DNA of 64,000 nt from Erythrocercus mccallii (taxonomy: Eukaryota; Chordata; Aves; Passeriformes; Dicruridae): the NCBI GenBank assembly GCA_013397435.1, contig VZRG01000347.1:62001-126000 (forward strand). Direction: 5' to 3'. The notes beneath the pieces are model-generated. The model ran no database searches. It worked only from the letters and a program-made list of their open reading frames with translations, and was not told the origin of the DNA. The translations under genes were made by a program, and so were the position numbers. Positions within the stretch are counted from its first letter, which is position 1. Each line of letters begins with the position of its first letter. Positions 12,801-23,803 of this stretch are shown piece by piece.

Positions 12801-15570
12801 TGTCACTTGTATAAATGTACCTTTTTATTTAGACACCTAAATAGAAATGTTTGTAGCATGTTCATAACCAGGTTCTAAATGTAATGCAGTATGTGTGTTG
12901 ATATTATAAAAAGCATAAATAAACTCTTTATGTGCTAGGTAAAATTCTGAGTCTTATAAATATTGCAATATTTTACTAATTACTTGTGTTATGGCCATAT
13001 AATAACCACATCAAATTTATGCTTCTCAAAATGGGAGGTTACCACAAAAGTTGTCACAGATCCTTAACTAGTGTCATAAATATTCCACTGTAATCTATAC
13101 AATAAGAAATCTTTCTCTGCCTCTTCCCTGAAGGTATATTATTCAATTTTCAGTTATAGCACAGTGATAAATTAGAGCTTAATGTTGTTGTGCCAGTAAG
13201 CTCGCCAAGACTTTTTATAAGCAACTGTCCAAATGTTAAAAATACAGAAAGCAGTCACACTGGTGTGATATTGACTCCTTTCTTTCTTGCATTACCTTGG
13301 TTGTTTCTCTTTTTTCCAACAAACCAATAAAAGTTTTTTATAGTTATTACCATATTTTAGTGTAGATCATCCAAGTTTCTCAAGAAGTGCTGGTGAAAAT
13401 TACCTGTGCCTTAGGCTCAGTTTTACAGTGAGCACAATATTCTAGGGAAACTCCCAATACAAACCTGCTCTTTCACACAGAGTGCTGTAGAAGTGATGTT
13501 GTGCCATAAACTAGGAGACAGCCCTGGAAACAGGTTTCATTTAAAATGAAGTAGGCAAAGCATCAACCTCAGAAACACTGATGTCAATAACCAGGATAAA
13601 AGGCAACATTAGCAAGCAAACTGTAGCAGAAAAGGATGTATAAACACTACAGACTTTTAATACTTATAAAATGTATATGTATAAAAGTAGATCAGATTCA
13701 GCTTTTTTTCTCTTTTTTTTTTTTTTGAGGGACTAATTAATTTTATTAGAGAGTAAGTAAATTCAGCTGCAAATCCTAGAGAATCTAATGACTTCCAGAG
13801 ATTCAGAATGAATTCAGCAATAAAAGCTAATTAGAAGGGAAATGGATGCCTAAAGTATCCCTGGTGTGCATAAAGAAAGAGTATAAAGACCATTAATTGA
13901 AATTAAAATTTAACAGTAGCCTAATGCTGCATGACATAAAATTCCATCTGTTGTGCAGAGCCACTAAACAAAGATACATGGGGAATAGTGTGTGGAGTCT
14001 CAGCTCTGCAGCCAGTCAATGAATGTATTTTAATGTCAGACCACTCCACACAGTGAGAAGTCCCATGTTCAGAGGAGCCAGTTTAGGGCATGATAATTTC
14101 TGTAGCTACTGAATCAGAGAGAAAAAAACTACAGATGATGCACTGGTGAGACATTCTATTTTTTAATGAAGTAGGTGGGGGTTCTTCCTGATTTTTTTTT
14201 TTCCCTTACAAGTGCAGAACAGGTATCCATGCATTTTAGGACATATAAGCTGTAAAATTTTTGTCCAAACCATTTCTTAGAGGTGCCTCTGTGGTGCAGG
14301 CACAGAAGCAGGAACAAAGTCAGTGTCCTTTCTCACAGCATCTCATCTGAAACCTCATGAAAGTTTCTGGAGAGCACGTGTAGGGAAGTAAATGAGAGCT
14401 TTGAACAGCTTCTCCTGGAATGTCTGACTTCTGTCTGACTTCTTGTGCTATCCACAAAATGTCTGGGAATATCTTTTTTGTTGTGTGCTTTTTAAAGACT
14501 GACTAACAGTGATTGCTGTAACAACTTTCAGTGCACACATCTCTGGCATGAATTCTCCTGAAACATTTTTCAAAGCATGGAGTGATCTATTGGTGAAAGG
14601 GGATTACATTGTACTTGCATTTCCATATTAGATGAACACTGCTATAATAATTCCAATAATTCCATTACTAGATACATGCAGCAGTCAAAAAGAGTCTTGT
14701 TTCTTAAATGACATACAAATTAGTTTCTTTCTGGAGAATTTATAATTACTGAGAAATTTCCAACACAGTGATTTTACTTTCAGGCTTATGTGTTGGACTG
14801 GAAAAGCAGCCTTTCTGAAAGTGAGTCTAACAAAGTGATTGTATGATTCTCAGCACAACATGACTGTGGACTGTGATTGTTATGTGAATATTGTGCATGC
14901 TGAATAGGCCATAATGTCAAATTAGATGCTATTTGAGATTCGCGTAGTACATTTTCTGAATGCCTACATGTGCATTAGTAATTCAGCACTTGCATTCTGG
15001 GACATCTCTCAGTGCAGAGCTAACAGCTACCACAGAACACACACAGTGAAACAAAATAAGAGATTGCATGGAGAGTCACCATCATGTTGTGTGGATTGAA
15101 AAAAAAAAAGATCCTGTATACAAAAAAGTTATCTAAGCAGAGATCAAAACAAAGGTTGTCTACAATAGGAAATTCTGTGAGTTAGCAGAGAGGGGAAGAA
15201 CTACAAAGATAAAAAAAAATCATATTCAGCAGTTTCAGGGGTATTTAGCTGAAGGTAATTAAACATTGGACGAAGCAGCAGCAAAATAAAGGGGGATGAC
15301 CTCTTTTTTGGTCTGAGACCAAGGTCCACTGCTGGTTTGGACAGTCCTTTTAATCATTTAGAATACACAAAATATATGTGTAAACAGGTCGCTAATGAGG
15401 ATATTTCTAACTTGGATTTGTAAGTTTACCCAAAAGAAGAGCAAGAAGGTTTTCACACAGAGTAGAAAAATACTATTATAGATTGAACTATGCATATTTC
15501 TTGAGGCACCCAGCAGTTAATGCAACAGTAATGATAAACAATGATATTAAAATGCAAAGACACAACAGGT
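9860..15570. other. AT-rich non-coding DNA
   Basis: No gene is recognisable. There are octamer motifs ATGCAAAT at 9963-9970 (and 9666-9673 just upstream), an A-rich tract ending in C-rich sequence at about 10902-10938, and T runs near 13713-13726 and 14192-14203. A moderately GC-richer patch at 12100-12290 has overlapping 60-85-codon frames on both strands but no recognisable product. Confidence 0.75.
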
Positions 15571-15579
15571 GTAACAAGC

Positions 15580-15618
15580 TTTTGCCAGGTTGGCATCCAC
15601 TCTCTATGCCAGGCAAAA
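15580..15618. repeat. Imperfect inverted repeat (13-bp stem, 4-nt bulge, 9-nt loop)
   Basis: The left arm TTTTGCC (15580-15586) pairs with GGCAAAA (15612-15618). TGGCAT (15591-15596) pairs with ATGCCA (15606-15611). A 4-nt bulge AGGT lies on the left arm and a 9-nt loop at 15597-15605. The TGGCA/TGCCA halves resemble nuclear factor I half-sites but their spacing is larger than the usual palindrome. Confidence 0.7.
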
Positions 15619-15705
15619 CCAGGTAATAGAACTGCAGGATATTCTGTGAGTTACAGAAGAGATCACCTGGCAGATGAGGGCCAAGGCAGGAGGTGGGACA
15701 AAATT

Positions 15706-15742
15706 GCCTGCCAGGTATCTCCCTGCTCCCTCCCTGGCAGGC
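15706..15742. repeat. Perfect 10-bp GC-rich inverted repeat, 17-nt loop
   Basis: GCCTGCCAGG (15706-15715) is the exact reverse complement of CCTGGCAGGC (15733-15742). The loop is pyrimidine-rich. It lies less than 100 bases from the hairpin at 15580-15618 and shares its TGCCAGG heptamer, which occurs five times on either strand between 15583 and 15739. Confidence 0.8.
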
Positions 15743-17163
15743 CACTCTGTGTACTTGGCTCTTGCTGGCCCATCAGCCTGTTCCTGTCCTCTCATTGCTC
15801 CTGCCCTGTGTGTTTGTGAGCTGCAAAGCACTGCAATGACTTTACAGTTAATTTGTTAATAACAAGTGGTGCATCTCTCAAATCACTCTACACATATCTT
15901 TCACTAAGTATCCCTGTAAGAACAATCCTCTGGATGGGCAGCTATTTCCAATATTTCCTAAAGTTCTTGTCATTGCAGCCCTTAGACTCAGCATTTGATG
16001 GAATATTTGTCTAATTTTTGATCTTTTGATATCAATATTTGAGTCAAAGTACCTGTCACAGTGTTTGTCCTATTCCCAAAATATTAATTTGGGATGAAAG
16101 AGGTAAGTGGCTGACTATGTATTTTCAGCAGCAAAGTTAGGTATTCACACAACCTTTCCTGACTTTCCAAATTCTGTTTAGGTTCAATGCATCTAAATGA
16201 AGCCTGTGACACTGTGCTAAACTGTCTTTAATTCTTCTCCCAGTAGTAATCTTCATCTGTAATTAATTGTAAGGTGTATGTATAAATAATATTGCCCATT
16301 AGTGAGATATCTGACAGCTTCCATATGCAAACGTCCCTCCCTTTCAGCCTAGGTGTAATCATTATGTACATAGTATTTATAAACATATGGTAAATCATTT
16401 TATAGAATTCATTTCAGTATTGCAGGATACTTGGGAAAAATATTTTAAAAGCCATCTGCATGCAAGATAATGAGGGGTGTGACAGGCAGGCTGCTAACTG
16501 TGAAAATCCTCATATCTGCTGCATTGTTATGGCACTTGTCCTTCCTCATCATGCAATGGCAAAATATGAAATTGTTTCCCTTTCCTAGAGCTTCAGCTTT
16601 TGAACTCTAGACATTATCAACATAAAATGGACATGTAGGTAAAGCTAATAAAGTTTATTTGTCCATTTACTTTGCTTTTTAAAACATATTGATAGATTTA
16701 GGTTCTTAAAAAAATTAAGGAAAAATGAGATATTGCTTTAAAATTTGACAGCAAGATAGTTAACATCAGTCTGTCACATCTCTCCACAAGATTAATTTGC
16801 ATGATGGAAGTATTTTCTGTGTCATTATCCAGAAGGAGAACTGCGAAAAGAATACCAATTTCCATCTATTTTTCTTTTTTTTTTTCCCAAATATCTTGTA
16901 TAAAACCACAATGTATGGAGACATAGAAAACTTAATTGTCAAACTGAAAAAATCCCCAAGAATGAACAGGAGTAGCAGAGTATTTCACCTCAAAAAAGTT
17001 GTAAACGTGATCTGCACGTGCTTCTTGAGATGTTGTGAAATTGGTCTATGGTAATAGCAACACAACAATCTTGTTTATCAAATATTTTTATCTTTAACAT
17101 GTTTGTTTGATACTTTTAGACACTGTCCAATTTAAGTGTCACATATAGAATGATGTTTCCAGT

Positions 17164-17182
17164 TTTGACCTCATGGGTCAAA
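17164..17182. promoter_or_regulatory. Everted nuclear-receptor-like half-sites
   Basis: TTTGACC and GGTCAAA are perfect reverse complements separated by five bases. Read as receptor half-sites this is TGACCT (17166-17171), three bases, then GGGTCA (17175-17180), an everted repeat with 3-bp spacing. The match is visible; binding is inference, and such pairs also arise by chance. Confidence 0.3.
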
Positions 17183-17749
17183 CCACCATTTTCAAATCAA
17201 GTGTTTTTACCTTTTCTGTTTACATTGTTCTCATGAGAGAGCACTATTGTCTGTGGCTATAAAATGAAAACAGTGAGATATTTCACCAAAAATCCTCAAA
17301 TATCCAAAGCACCAGGGAGAGTTAGTTAACGTGTTTTTCCTCCAGAAGATGTAGTCTTTGTGAAAAGGCAATCAGCTAGGCTGTTCTGAAGATTTATTTC
17401 AAATGAAATCTCCCTTTCTAAATTTATTTTCTCCAGCTAAATTTACAGCTAAGTTTGGTACACTCCTAAAGAGATTTAGATTTTATACCCATGTTTTAAG
17501 ACCCATGGTTTAATATTTTTTTAATGTTCTTTCCTGAAGCAATTGTGTTTGACTGTTCTTCCAGGAATCAATTTTCAGGGATACACAGTCAGCTCACTAT
17601 TATTGCAACCCATTTCAGCCATTAAGCAGCATAATTTCAGCTACCGTGGAAATCCTGATTAAATCTACTGGTTTTATTTTGACATTTCAGCCTTGCCTAG
17701 ACAACTAATTGCTAGTTTGGTTAGGCGTCAAAGGGGCATTGAATCTTTG

Positions 17750-18147
17750 GAGTAAAAACCAGAGCGAGACCTCACCTTGGAAAATCATGGAGCTCACTCA
17801 CCCGCACTTGGGGCTTGGTACATAACGTCCATGGTTTCCTCATCCTCTGAGCACGGTGCTGGCAGTGACCAGCTAGAGAAGCACTCCGATTAGATGGCAA
17901 GGGTTAACACCACGATTTCAGAGCAGCTTCTGTCTGAGCGAGGCCTGGGCTGAGGGGCTGCCTGTTGGTGTGGAGGGAGGGTGGGAGAGGGAACCTCCCG
18001 CCTTCCCTGGGCACCTCGGGAAATGGTTCCCAGTGCAGTGCCCAGCGCAGAACTGCGCAAGGCCACTCGCTCAGATGAGTGCGAGGGTCTAAAAATGTGA
18101 ATATTGCAGGTGAGTCAGTTCCCAGCCTGGCCTATGCCCTGGCCCTC
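17750..18147. promoter_or_regulatory. CpG-richer segment, possible CpG-island shore (left of gap)
   Basis: About a dozen CpGs fall in the 330 bases before the assembly gap, in clear contrast with the CpG-poor window. Runs such as GGAGGGAGGGTGGGAG (about 17972-17987) and GC-rich words around 18035-18090 fit a promoter-proximal region. On the plus strand a perfect donor CAG|GTGAGT has its junction after 18109 and overlaps an AP-1-type TGAGTCA (18111-18117). On the minus strand there is a separate donor at 17801. A bidirectional promoter is one reading; no TATA box is seen and the core may be inside the gap. Confidence 0.4.
17802..17872 (-). other. Possible minus-strand exon with Kozak ATG and consensus 5' splice site
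   Basis: On the minus strand, ACCATGG places an ATG at 17832-17830 in a strong Kozak context. It is followed by ten sense codons (MDVMYQAPSA) plus one base, then a consensus splice donor GTGAGT (17801-17796). The same frame is open upstream back to a TAA at 17892-17890 and includes an acidic SEDEET stretch just before the ATG. It could therefore be a first coding exon starting at 17832, or an internal exon whose acceptor TTCTCTAG ends at 17873 (71 nt, with a CTAAT branch-point-like word upstream). The CpG-richer surroundings and assembly gap favour a promoter-proximal exon. I do not recognise the peptide and see no convincing following exon within the window. It may be a chance combination. 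Confidence 0.25.
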
Positions 18148-18662
18148 NNNNNNNNNNNNNNNNNNNNNNNNNNNNNNNNNNNNNNNNNNNNNNNNNNNNN
18201 NNNNNNNNNNNNNNNNNNNNNNNNNNNNNNNNNNNNNNNNNNNNNNNNNNNNNNNNNNNNNNNNNNNNNNNNNNNNNNNNNNNNNNNNNNNNNNNNNNNN
18301 NNNNNNNNNNNNNNNNNNNNNNNNNNNNNNNNNNNNNNNNNNNNNNNNNNNNNNNNNNNNNNNNNNNNNNNNNNNNNNNNNNNNNNNNNNNNNNNNNNNN
18401 NNNNNNNNNNNNNNNNNNNNNNNNNNNNNNNNNNNNNNNNNNNNNNNNNNNNNNNNNNNNNNNNNNNNNNNNNNNNNNNNNNNNNNNNNNNNNNNNNNNN
18501 NNNNNNNNNNNNNNNNNNNNNNNNNNNNNNNNNNNNNNNNNNNNNNNNNNNNNNNNNNNNNNNNNNNNNNNNNNNNNNNNNNNNNNNNNNNNNNNNNNNN
18601 NNNNNNNNNNNNNNNNNNNNNNNNNNNNNNNNNNNNNNNNNNNNNNNNNNNNNNNNNNNNNN
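18148..18662. other. Assembly gap (515 N)
   Basis: Exactly 515 undetermined bases. Open frames that appear to cross it are artefacts of untranslated N codons. The sequence on both sides is GC-rich, which fits coverage dropout over a GC-rich core such as a CpG island. Confidence 0.99.
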
Positions 18663-18800
18663 GGGGAAGGCCATGCTGGAGCAGCTCCCAGAGGAGAAAG
18701 GAGCTGCAGGCAGGTACTGCTGTGTGCTGGCCCCAGTGCCCCTGCCCTGCCTGGGGAGGGAGAGGAGCTGGGAGTGAGGTGGTGGAGTAGAGCTTGGGGT
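18663..18800. other. GC-rich right flank of the gap, possible exon fragment
   Basis: Immediately after the gap a plus-strand frame reads through GC-rich sequence (KAMLEQLPEEKGAAG) up to a donor-like CAG|GTACTG with its junction after 18715. If it were an exon, its start would be inside the gap. Only 53 bases are visible, which is too little to identify a family. The GC content drops and an A run follows at about 18869-18880. Confidence 0.15.
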
Positions 18801-20000
18801 GAAGGGATGAGAAAGGTGTTTTGCACTTTGTCTGTGTTCCATGCTATCCAACTCTATTTTAACTGTCAAAAAAAAAAAATTAGTGGGTTTGCTCAGGAGA
18901 CAAGGGGATGTCTTTGCCTTGGCTCTGCCAACCCCTTGGGTGGAGAAATGCAACCTGGGCATCCCTCAGCACAGGAGCTGACATTCCCACCTGAGCGCAA
19001 CCAATGCTGGTTTAAGGATTCTTTTGTTTTCTTCAATGTCCTGCAAGTTTTCTTTTTTTCTTGAAGTAGAAAAAGAACCCCAAGTCTATATATTTTGTCT
19101 CCTAGGTATTGTCATGAAACACTTTTATGCTTCAGAAGTATTATTCCTGTCATCTGAAGGGTTTTGGGTTTTCTCTTATCCATTTGTATGTGTAACTATA
19201 TGTAAATGGGATGTAAAACTAGATTGGTATTAGTTTCTCTAATAGTAGGATATCTTTAAAATTATTCAGAAGAGGTTTTTACTTTATCTTTCATTCTGCC
19301 TGCCAAGAGTGTGTTAGTCAATTTAAGAAAACTGAGAGAAGTGTAGCTCTAGCAAATGTTTCACATTCCCCTAAACTTTTATCACTTCTGGACCAGAATA
19401 TAATTGTGATAATATAATTCTGATATGTCTAACCTATTGCTTCATTGTTGCTATAGTAAGGGGTGAGGAGGCTGGAAGTTTGTTTATTTTGATTTTTTAA
19501 TTTGTTTTAAGCAGGCTTCTTCAGATATTTGATTGTTTGCTTGATGCCAGGTGTTCAAATGAATTTGCAGTTAAATTGCAGTTTATTTTTTGTTTGCATC
19601 AGATGCTGTAGGTTGCTTTCTAAGACATCTCTGTTGATCAGTACTGGAATGCCATGTGTATAAACATATTTGGGGTTGCATCCAACCATTTATTTTTGTA
19701 AATTAATAAAATATTTTGCTAGGCTCTGTCCCATAGTCAGTGTTGAAGTCAAAATGGATGAGAAAAATATATCTTGAAAATATATCTATTCTGATAGCTG
19801 AAATTTTCTCTAGTTCCTCTATTTATTCCTCCTACTTGCCTCCTATGGCAAGTGTTTGACCTCCAATTTAATACTGACACCATTTTGTAGCTACTCTTTA
19901 TTGCAGCATTTGTATGACCTAAGGAAATATTTTGCATTTTTGTGATGTTCCCTCCTGATCTTGCCAAATAGTGAGTAATCTCTAGTTAAACCTCACTTCC
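18801..20000. other. AT-rich non-coding DNA right of the gap
   Basis: Nothing recognisable beyond short chance frames of at most 96 codons and T- or A-rich runs. Confidence 0.7.
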
Positions 20001-20007
20001 ATCAGAG

Positions 20008-20075
20008 ATTGCAGAATCATTAAGGTAAGAAAATACCTGCAAGATGTACTCCAACTGTTATCCTCAAAGTCTAAC
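20008..20075 (-). mobile_element. CR1 LINE 3'-end fragment (antisense)
   Basis: The plus strand reads AGAATCATTAAGG, then a diverged form of the GGAAAAGACCT block, then AAGAT and TCCAACTGTT. This is the order of the CR1 3'-terminal consensus in antisense. Only the last 60-70 bases are recognisable, as expected for an old, 5'-truncated copy. The left edge is clear; the right edge is approximate. Confidence 0.65.
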
Positions 20076-22900
20076 TGGGATGTAAATATTTTGTTACTTG
20101 TCCAAGGCTCTGTAAAATTTGTGGGAAATATGAAGAAATAATGTTTAAAAACCCCTGGCTTCTGGTCATAATTTATTTTTTTGAAGGAAATTGCAAATAC
20201 CTTATGTATTTAACACACTGATATAGGTGTTTTAAAGCATGGAGGTGTTAATGATTGAATTTGTTTCTTTTTGTGGGATTTTTGGCAAGCCCTGTTGCAG
20301 GAGTCTCACTTGTCTGGATACATGGGATAGAAGGGGTGGTCTCTTAGCTGAACATATCAAACACAAATAAGTAAAAGCAAACATTTTGATGGCCCTAGAA
20401 ATGATCTGATGGAGAGGGCTGCTAACTTAAATCTCCTTTAGCCCCACTTTGAACCCTCCTGGTATGGTGCAGTCATGTTATTTGCATCATTAAATCATCT
20501 TGAGTACTGTGTGCTATGCTCTTGTATTTAACACCCACTCATTTTTGAAATGGAACCTGCATATTACAGTAAAGTTGAAAGGCATATAGTCTGTCCTGAA
20601 ACATGCAAATAACACCCTTTAGTACTTAGAGGAATTAAGCACATATATCAGGAGGAGAATATATCCTAAAGTCTAATCTGTCTAGCTGTTTTCTCTACAA
20701 TAAATTTCATTTTATCTGAATCAGTGTTGTTATTTTTGCCAGTAGGTATTCTGAAACTTGATACTATGAAAATTCCAGGCAACAGGAATTAAAGCTCTTT
20801 TGCAGAGTGAAATTTTGAATTTCTAGAAGCCTCACAGATTTCTAAATAACACCATGTGGTAAAACTGTTCCTTGAGCCAATATATTTATGGATTAACTAA
20901 GTACTACTTGTTGTGTTTACGCATACAAACTCCCCTCAGAAATTTAATTTACAAAACATTACAGCTTAGAAAATATTATATGAAGATCTGCTGCCTAGCA
21001 TTATTTTTACTTGAGTTGTAGATATAATTTCATTTTCTTGTCCCATTTGCTGTATGAGGCCTTTGACCACTTTGGATGATGATTTCTCTTCTCAAAATAT
21101 CCTCAGTATGTTTACATCAAGAAATAGAATTTGGACGATGGGAAAGATTAGATTCAAAGCAATAACATAGCTGTTTTGTGGTTTTGGTGGTTTTTTTTTT
21201 TAGATTGTGATAGCAAAGATAGATACTGCTGCAGCACCACAGACCATATGTACACAACAATTCATGGCTGTATATTTCTGTTTTATAAATACAACTCCAA
21301 GCTTCCTTGGATATTAGCTCTCAATGCTTGTTTCTGTTTGATTTCACCTGTCAATTGCCATGTTTACCTCTGACACGGTTTCTGTTCTGGAATGAACATT
21401 CCACAAGGCAGTGAAAACCCTTTTCTAGTTGGCTTATATACTATAAGAAAGATCCAGGTGTCTGGATTTTAAATGTTTCCTAATGTTCTGTGTCTTTCTG
21501 GCTTTTTTATGAAGCACTTTTCTATAGTCCTAGGAAGCAACAATTTTTCTTGAAATATAATGACACAAGTCTAGCATTTATTCTCATATTTCACTGTCCT
21601 CTACTATCTATATGGTCTCTGCAGGGTTTCAGCCTTGCATCAGAATATCTGATTTGTAATTTAATCCTCTGAATTAGGTAGTGTGAAGGGTTTAAAAAGC
21701 TTGGGCAGTAATTGGTTTATATAAAATGAACCCAAGACCAACCGTTGTTGGTTTAAAAACCCTGAATGCACACACACCCATGCACGCCCCCCTAAAAAAT
21801 ACCAGACTCCCAAACAGAAAACTCAGAGAATGTGTTCTTTGTAAAGCAAAGCTGGAGGAGCTCTTTTCTGACCTAGCCTCTTCCTTTTTGTTAGTTTGGA
21901 GTAATCGTAGTGTTTTAGCCAAGGCATTCCTTTGTCTCTATTAATTTCTGAAATGACAATGGCCTCTTTGTAGAGGAGTACTCCCTTCTTCTGTCTTCCA
22001 AAGGCATGTGACTGCCTCTTTCAAAAGGATGCACGTTAATAGCTGTAGCTGGGAACATAACAGTTCCAATGATGAGAATGAGCAATGTTGGACTATTGCC
22101 CTGAATAAGTTGTTAGGTATGATTTTTCAGTGTTTGTCTGAAGATGGGAAACCTGACTGACAGCCCAAATTGGAGAAGCTAGGCACATGTTCTTCTGCTA
22201 ATACCAAATAACAGTTAGAAGCTTGAGTTGGTTTTATCCCTCCTGTGTGCTTCTACCACAGTTAAGGAAAACTGGAGAAAAGTCACAGGAGAAGAGGTTT
22301 CTCCTCATGCTTTCATTGGCTTTACTCTCTAGGTCTTGGTCCATGTATGAATGCGTACATGCCAGGTTTTAACAGAAATATTACTGGAAGGGACTTCCAG
22401 AAGTGCTTTAGTAGCCTCTGTTATACCTTCTTTATTCCTAACAGCATTTTTTACCTGTTAAAAATACCAGGTTAGAGATGATGTCCATTGCACTTGTGTT
22501 GGAAGGGAGGCTGAAGGGCTGGAATAGCGGCTGTTTCTGCAGAGGAAATTGAATCTTTATTATTGCAACTGCAATTTTTTCTTATCTGGTACACTATGGA
22601 TACAGGTGTATTCATCAGTTCTGCCTGACAAAAAACTTTTCCATACTTACAGACTATCATCACATTTACCTTATTCCATTCTTTCAGCTAAGCTGTTCCA
22701 AACACTTCTAGGTGTTGTCATAGGTGATGAACCCTGGCTGCTTCAGTGCCCTGTTTCCTTTTCTCCAGTTAGTCTATATTTCTTGGAAATCAAAGTGAGG
22801 AGCTGCATGGCATGCTCCAGCTGACGCTTTATTGGCCCTGCCTAGAGGGAAAAGATTGCCTGATGCATCTTGACTCTAATTTCCAGCTGTCTGAGGGGGG
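20076..22900. other. AT-rich non-coding DNA
   Basis: No gene is recognisable. It contains octamers at 20480-20487 and 20603-20610, a G/T-rich stretch at 21174-21203, and two small perfect palindromes: GGAATG/CATTCC (21389-21402) and CTGGAAG/CTTCCAG (22384-22400). Confidence 0.7.
21389..21402. promoter_or_regulatory. Inverted TEAD/MCAT-like motif pair
   Basis: GGAATG and CATTCC are exact reverse complements separated by AA. CATTCC is the MCAT element bound by TEAD factors. Binding is not shown. Confidence 0.25.
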
Positions 22901-22904
22901 TATT

Positions 22905-23240
22905 TGGCTTTTGCTCAACAGTGTAGCATTGTTGACTCATGTTTATCACTGATGAACAACAAACCTCATATCTTTTTCTGTAAAAATGCTAACTACTTGA
23001 TCTACATCCTACATTTGCATGGCTAATTATTCATGCTTAGGTACAGAACCTTGCCTTTGTCCCCACTGAATAAACATCCTTTGTTTTTCAGCTGCTTTCT
23101 TACTTGTCAAGTTAATTTGAATTCCTACTTTGTCCTCTAGCTTATCTGTAGTCCCTACAAGATTTGTTATCTGCAGATTTAGAAACTCATTGAGATTTCA
23201 TAAATCTGTCCTGAAGACAAAGGTCCTAATATTTGGTACT
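22905..23240 (-). mobile_element. Ancient CR1/L3-like LINE fragment (antisense, reverse transcriptase region)
   Basis: In plus orientation the segment follows, block by block, the antisense of a CR1-clade ORF2. A diverged CATTGGCCTTCTTGGCAA-type block lies at about 22908; then come GACTCATGTTTA, AACCTCATATCTTTTTCTG, CTTGCCTTTGTCCCC (around 23053) and TTTGAATTCCTACTTTGTCC (around 23117). GTTATCTGCAGATTTAG at 23166-23182 corresponds to the codons of the reverse transcriptase F-A-D-D active-site motif, broken here by substitutions and a small deletion. Many differences from CR1 consensus indicate an old, inactive copy. Edges are approximate; identification is from remembered family consensus, not a search. 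Confidence 0.75.
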
Positions 23241-23691
23241 CATCCAAATCTTAAAATGCAATGTAATCAGGAAATGCACTTAATCTTTAAATAACGTCTT
23301 ATAGTGCAATTTTAAGTTGTCTATTCCCAAGTGATGTGAACATTAGGGGACCATGTTGGTTTAAGAAGATGAAAGAAGAATGCCTGCTCTGCTTCATAAT
23401 TTACATTAAAAGATATTTCTGTGAAATAATTAGTAGCTTGGAACAGTTTCTTGAAACAGTAAGAAATTTTGAACAGATTTTTACGAAAATTAGAGATCAC
23501 ATTTCAGGCAGATAGGTGAAAAATCTGTTAATTAATTTGCAAAAAAATATGCATTTGATTATTTTAGTTTAAATGAAATTTTAAGATATTTATGTAATTC
23601 AAAAAGTTTCAGGTTGGCTTAATATCACTGTACAATGCATCTGTGCTACTAATGGCAAAGACAGGACTTTGGGGATACTTTTCAAAAAGTT

Positions 23692-23803
23692 ATTGGGGGG
23701 GTTGGGGGTATTTTTGTTTTATTTTCCTTGGTTATTTTGTTTAAGTTTTTGTTTGCTTGGTTTGGAGGTTGTTTGTTGGTTTTTGTTCTGGGGTTTTTTG
23801 TGG
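23692..23803 (+). repeat. G/T-rich low-complexity tract
   Basis: The tract opens with runs of seven and five G, then alternates T runs with GG/GGTT words. It is almost free of A and C except one ATTTTCC block. The strand asymmetry is strong. There are too few closely spaced G3 runs for a confident classic G-quadruplex. Confidence 0.75.

Larger units (their letters stand above)
15619..17740. other. Non-coding DNA between hairpin cluster and CpG-richer segment
   Basis: Apart from the inverted repeat at 15706-15742 and the GC-richer patch to about 15840, this is AT-rich sequence without a recognisable gene or repeat. It contains an ATTTGCAT octamer at 16795-16802, a T run near 16869-16885 and an everted nuclear-receptor-like motif pair at 17164-17182. 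Confidence 0.7.

Noticed and set aside
18079..18962. Open frames of 228-276 codons spanning the N block on both strands
   Set aside because: Almost all codons are undetermined; the length is an artefact of translating N as non-stop.
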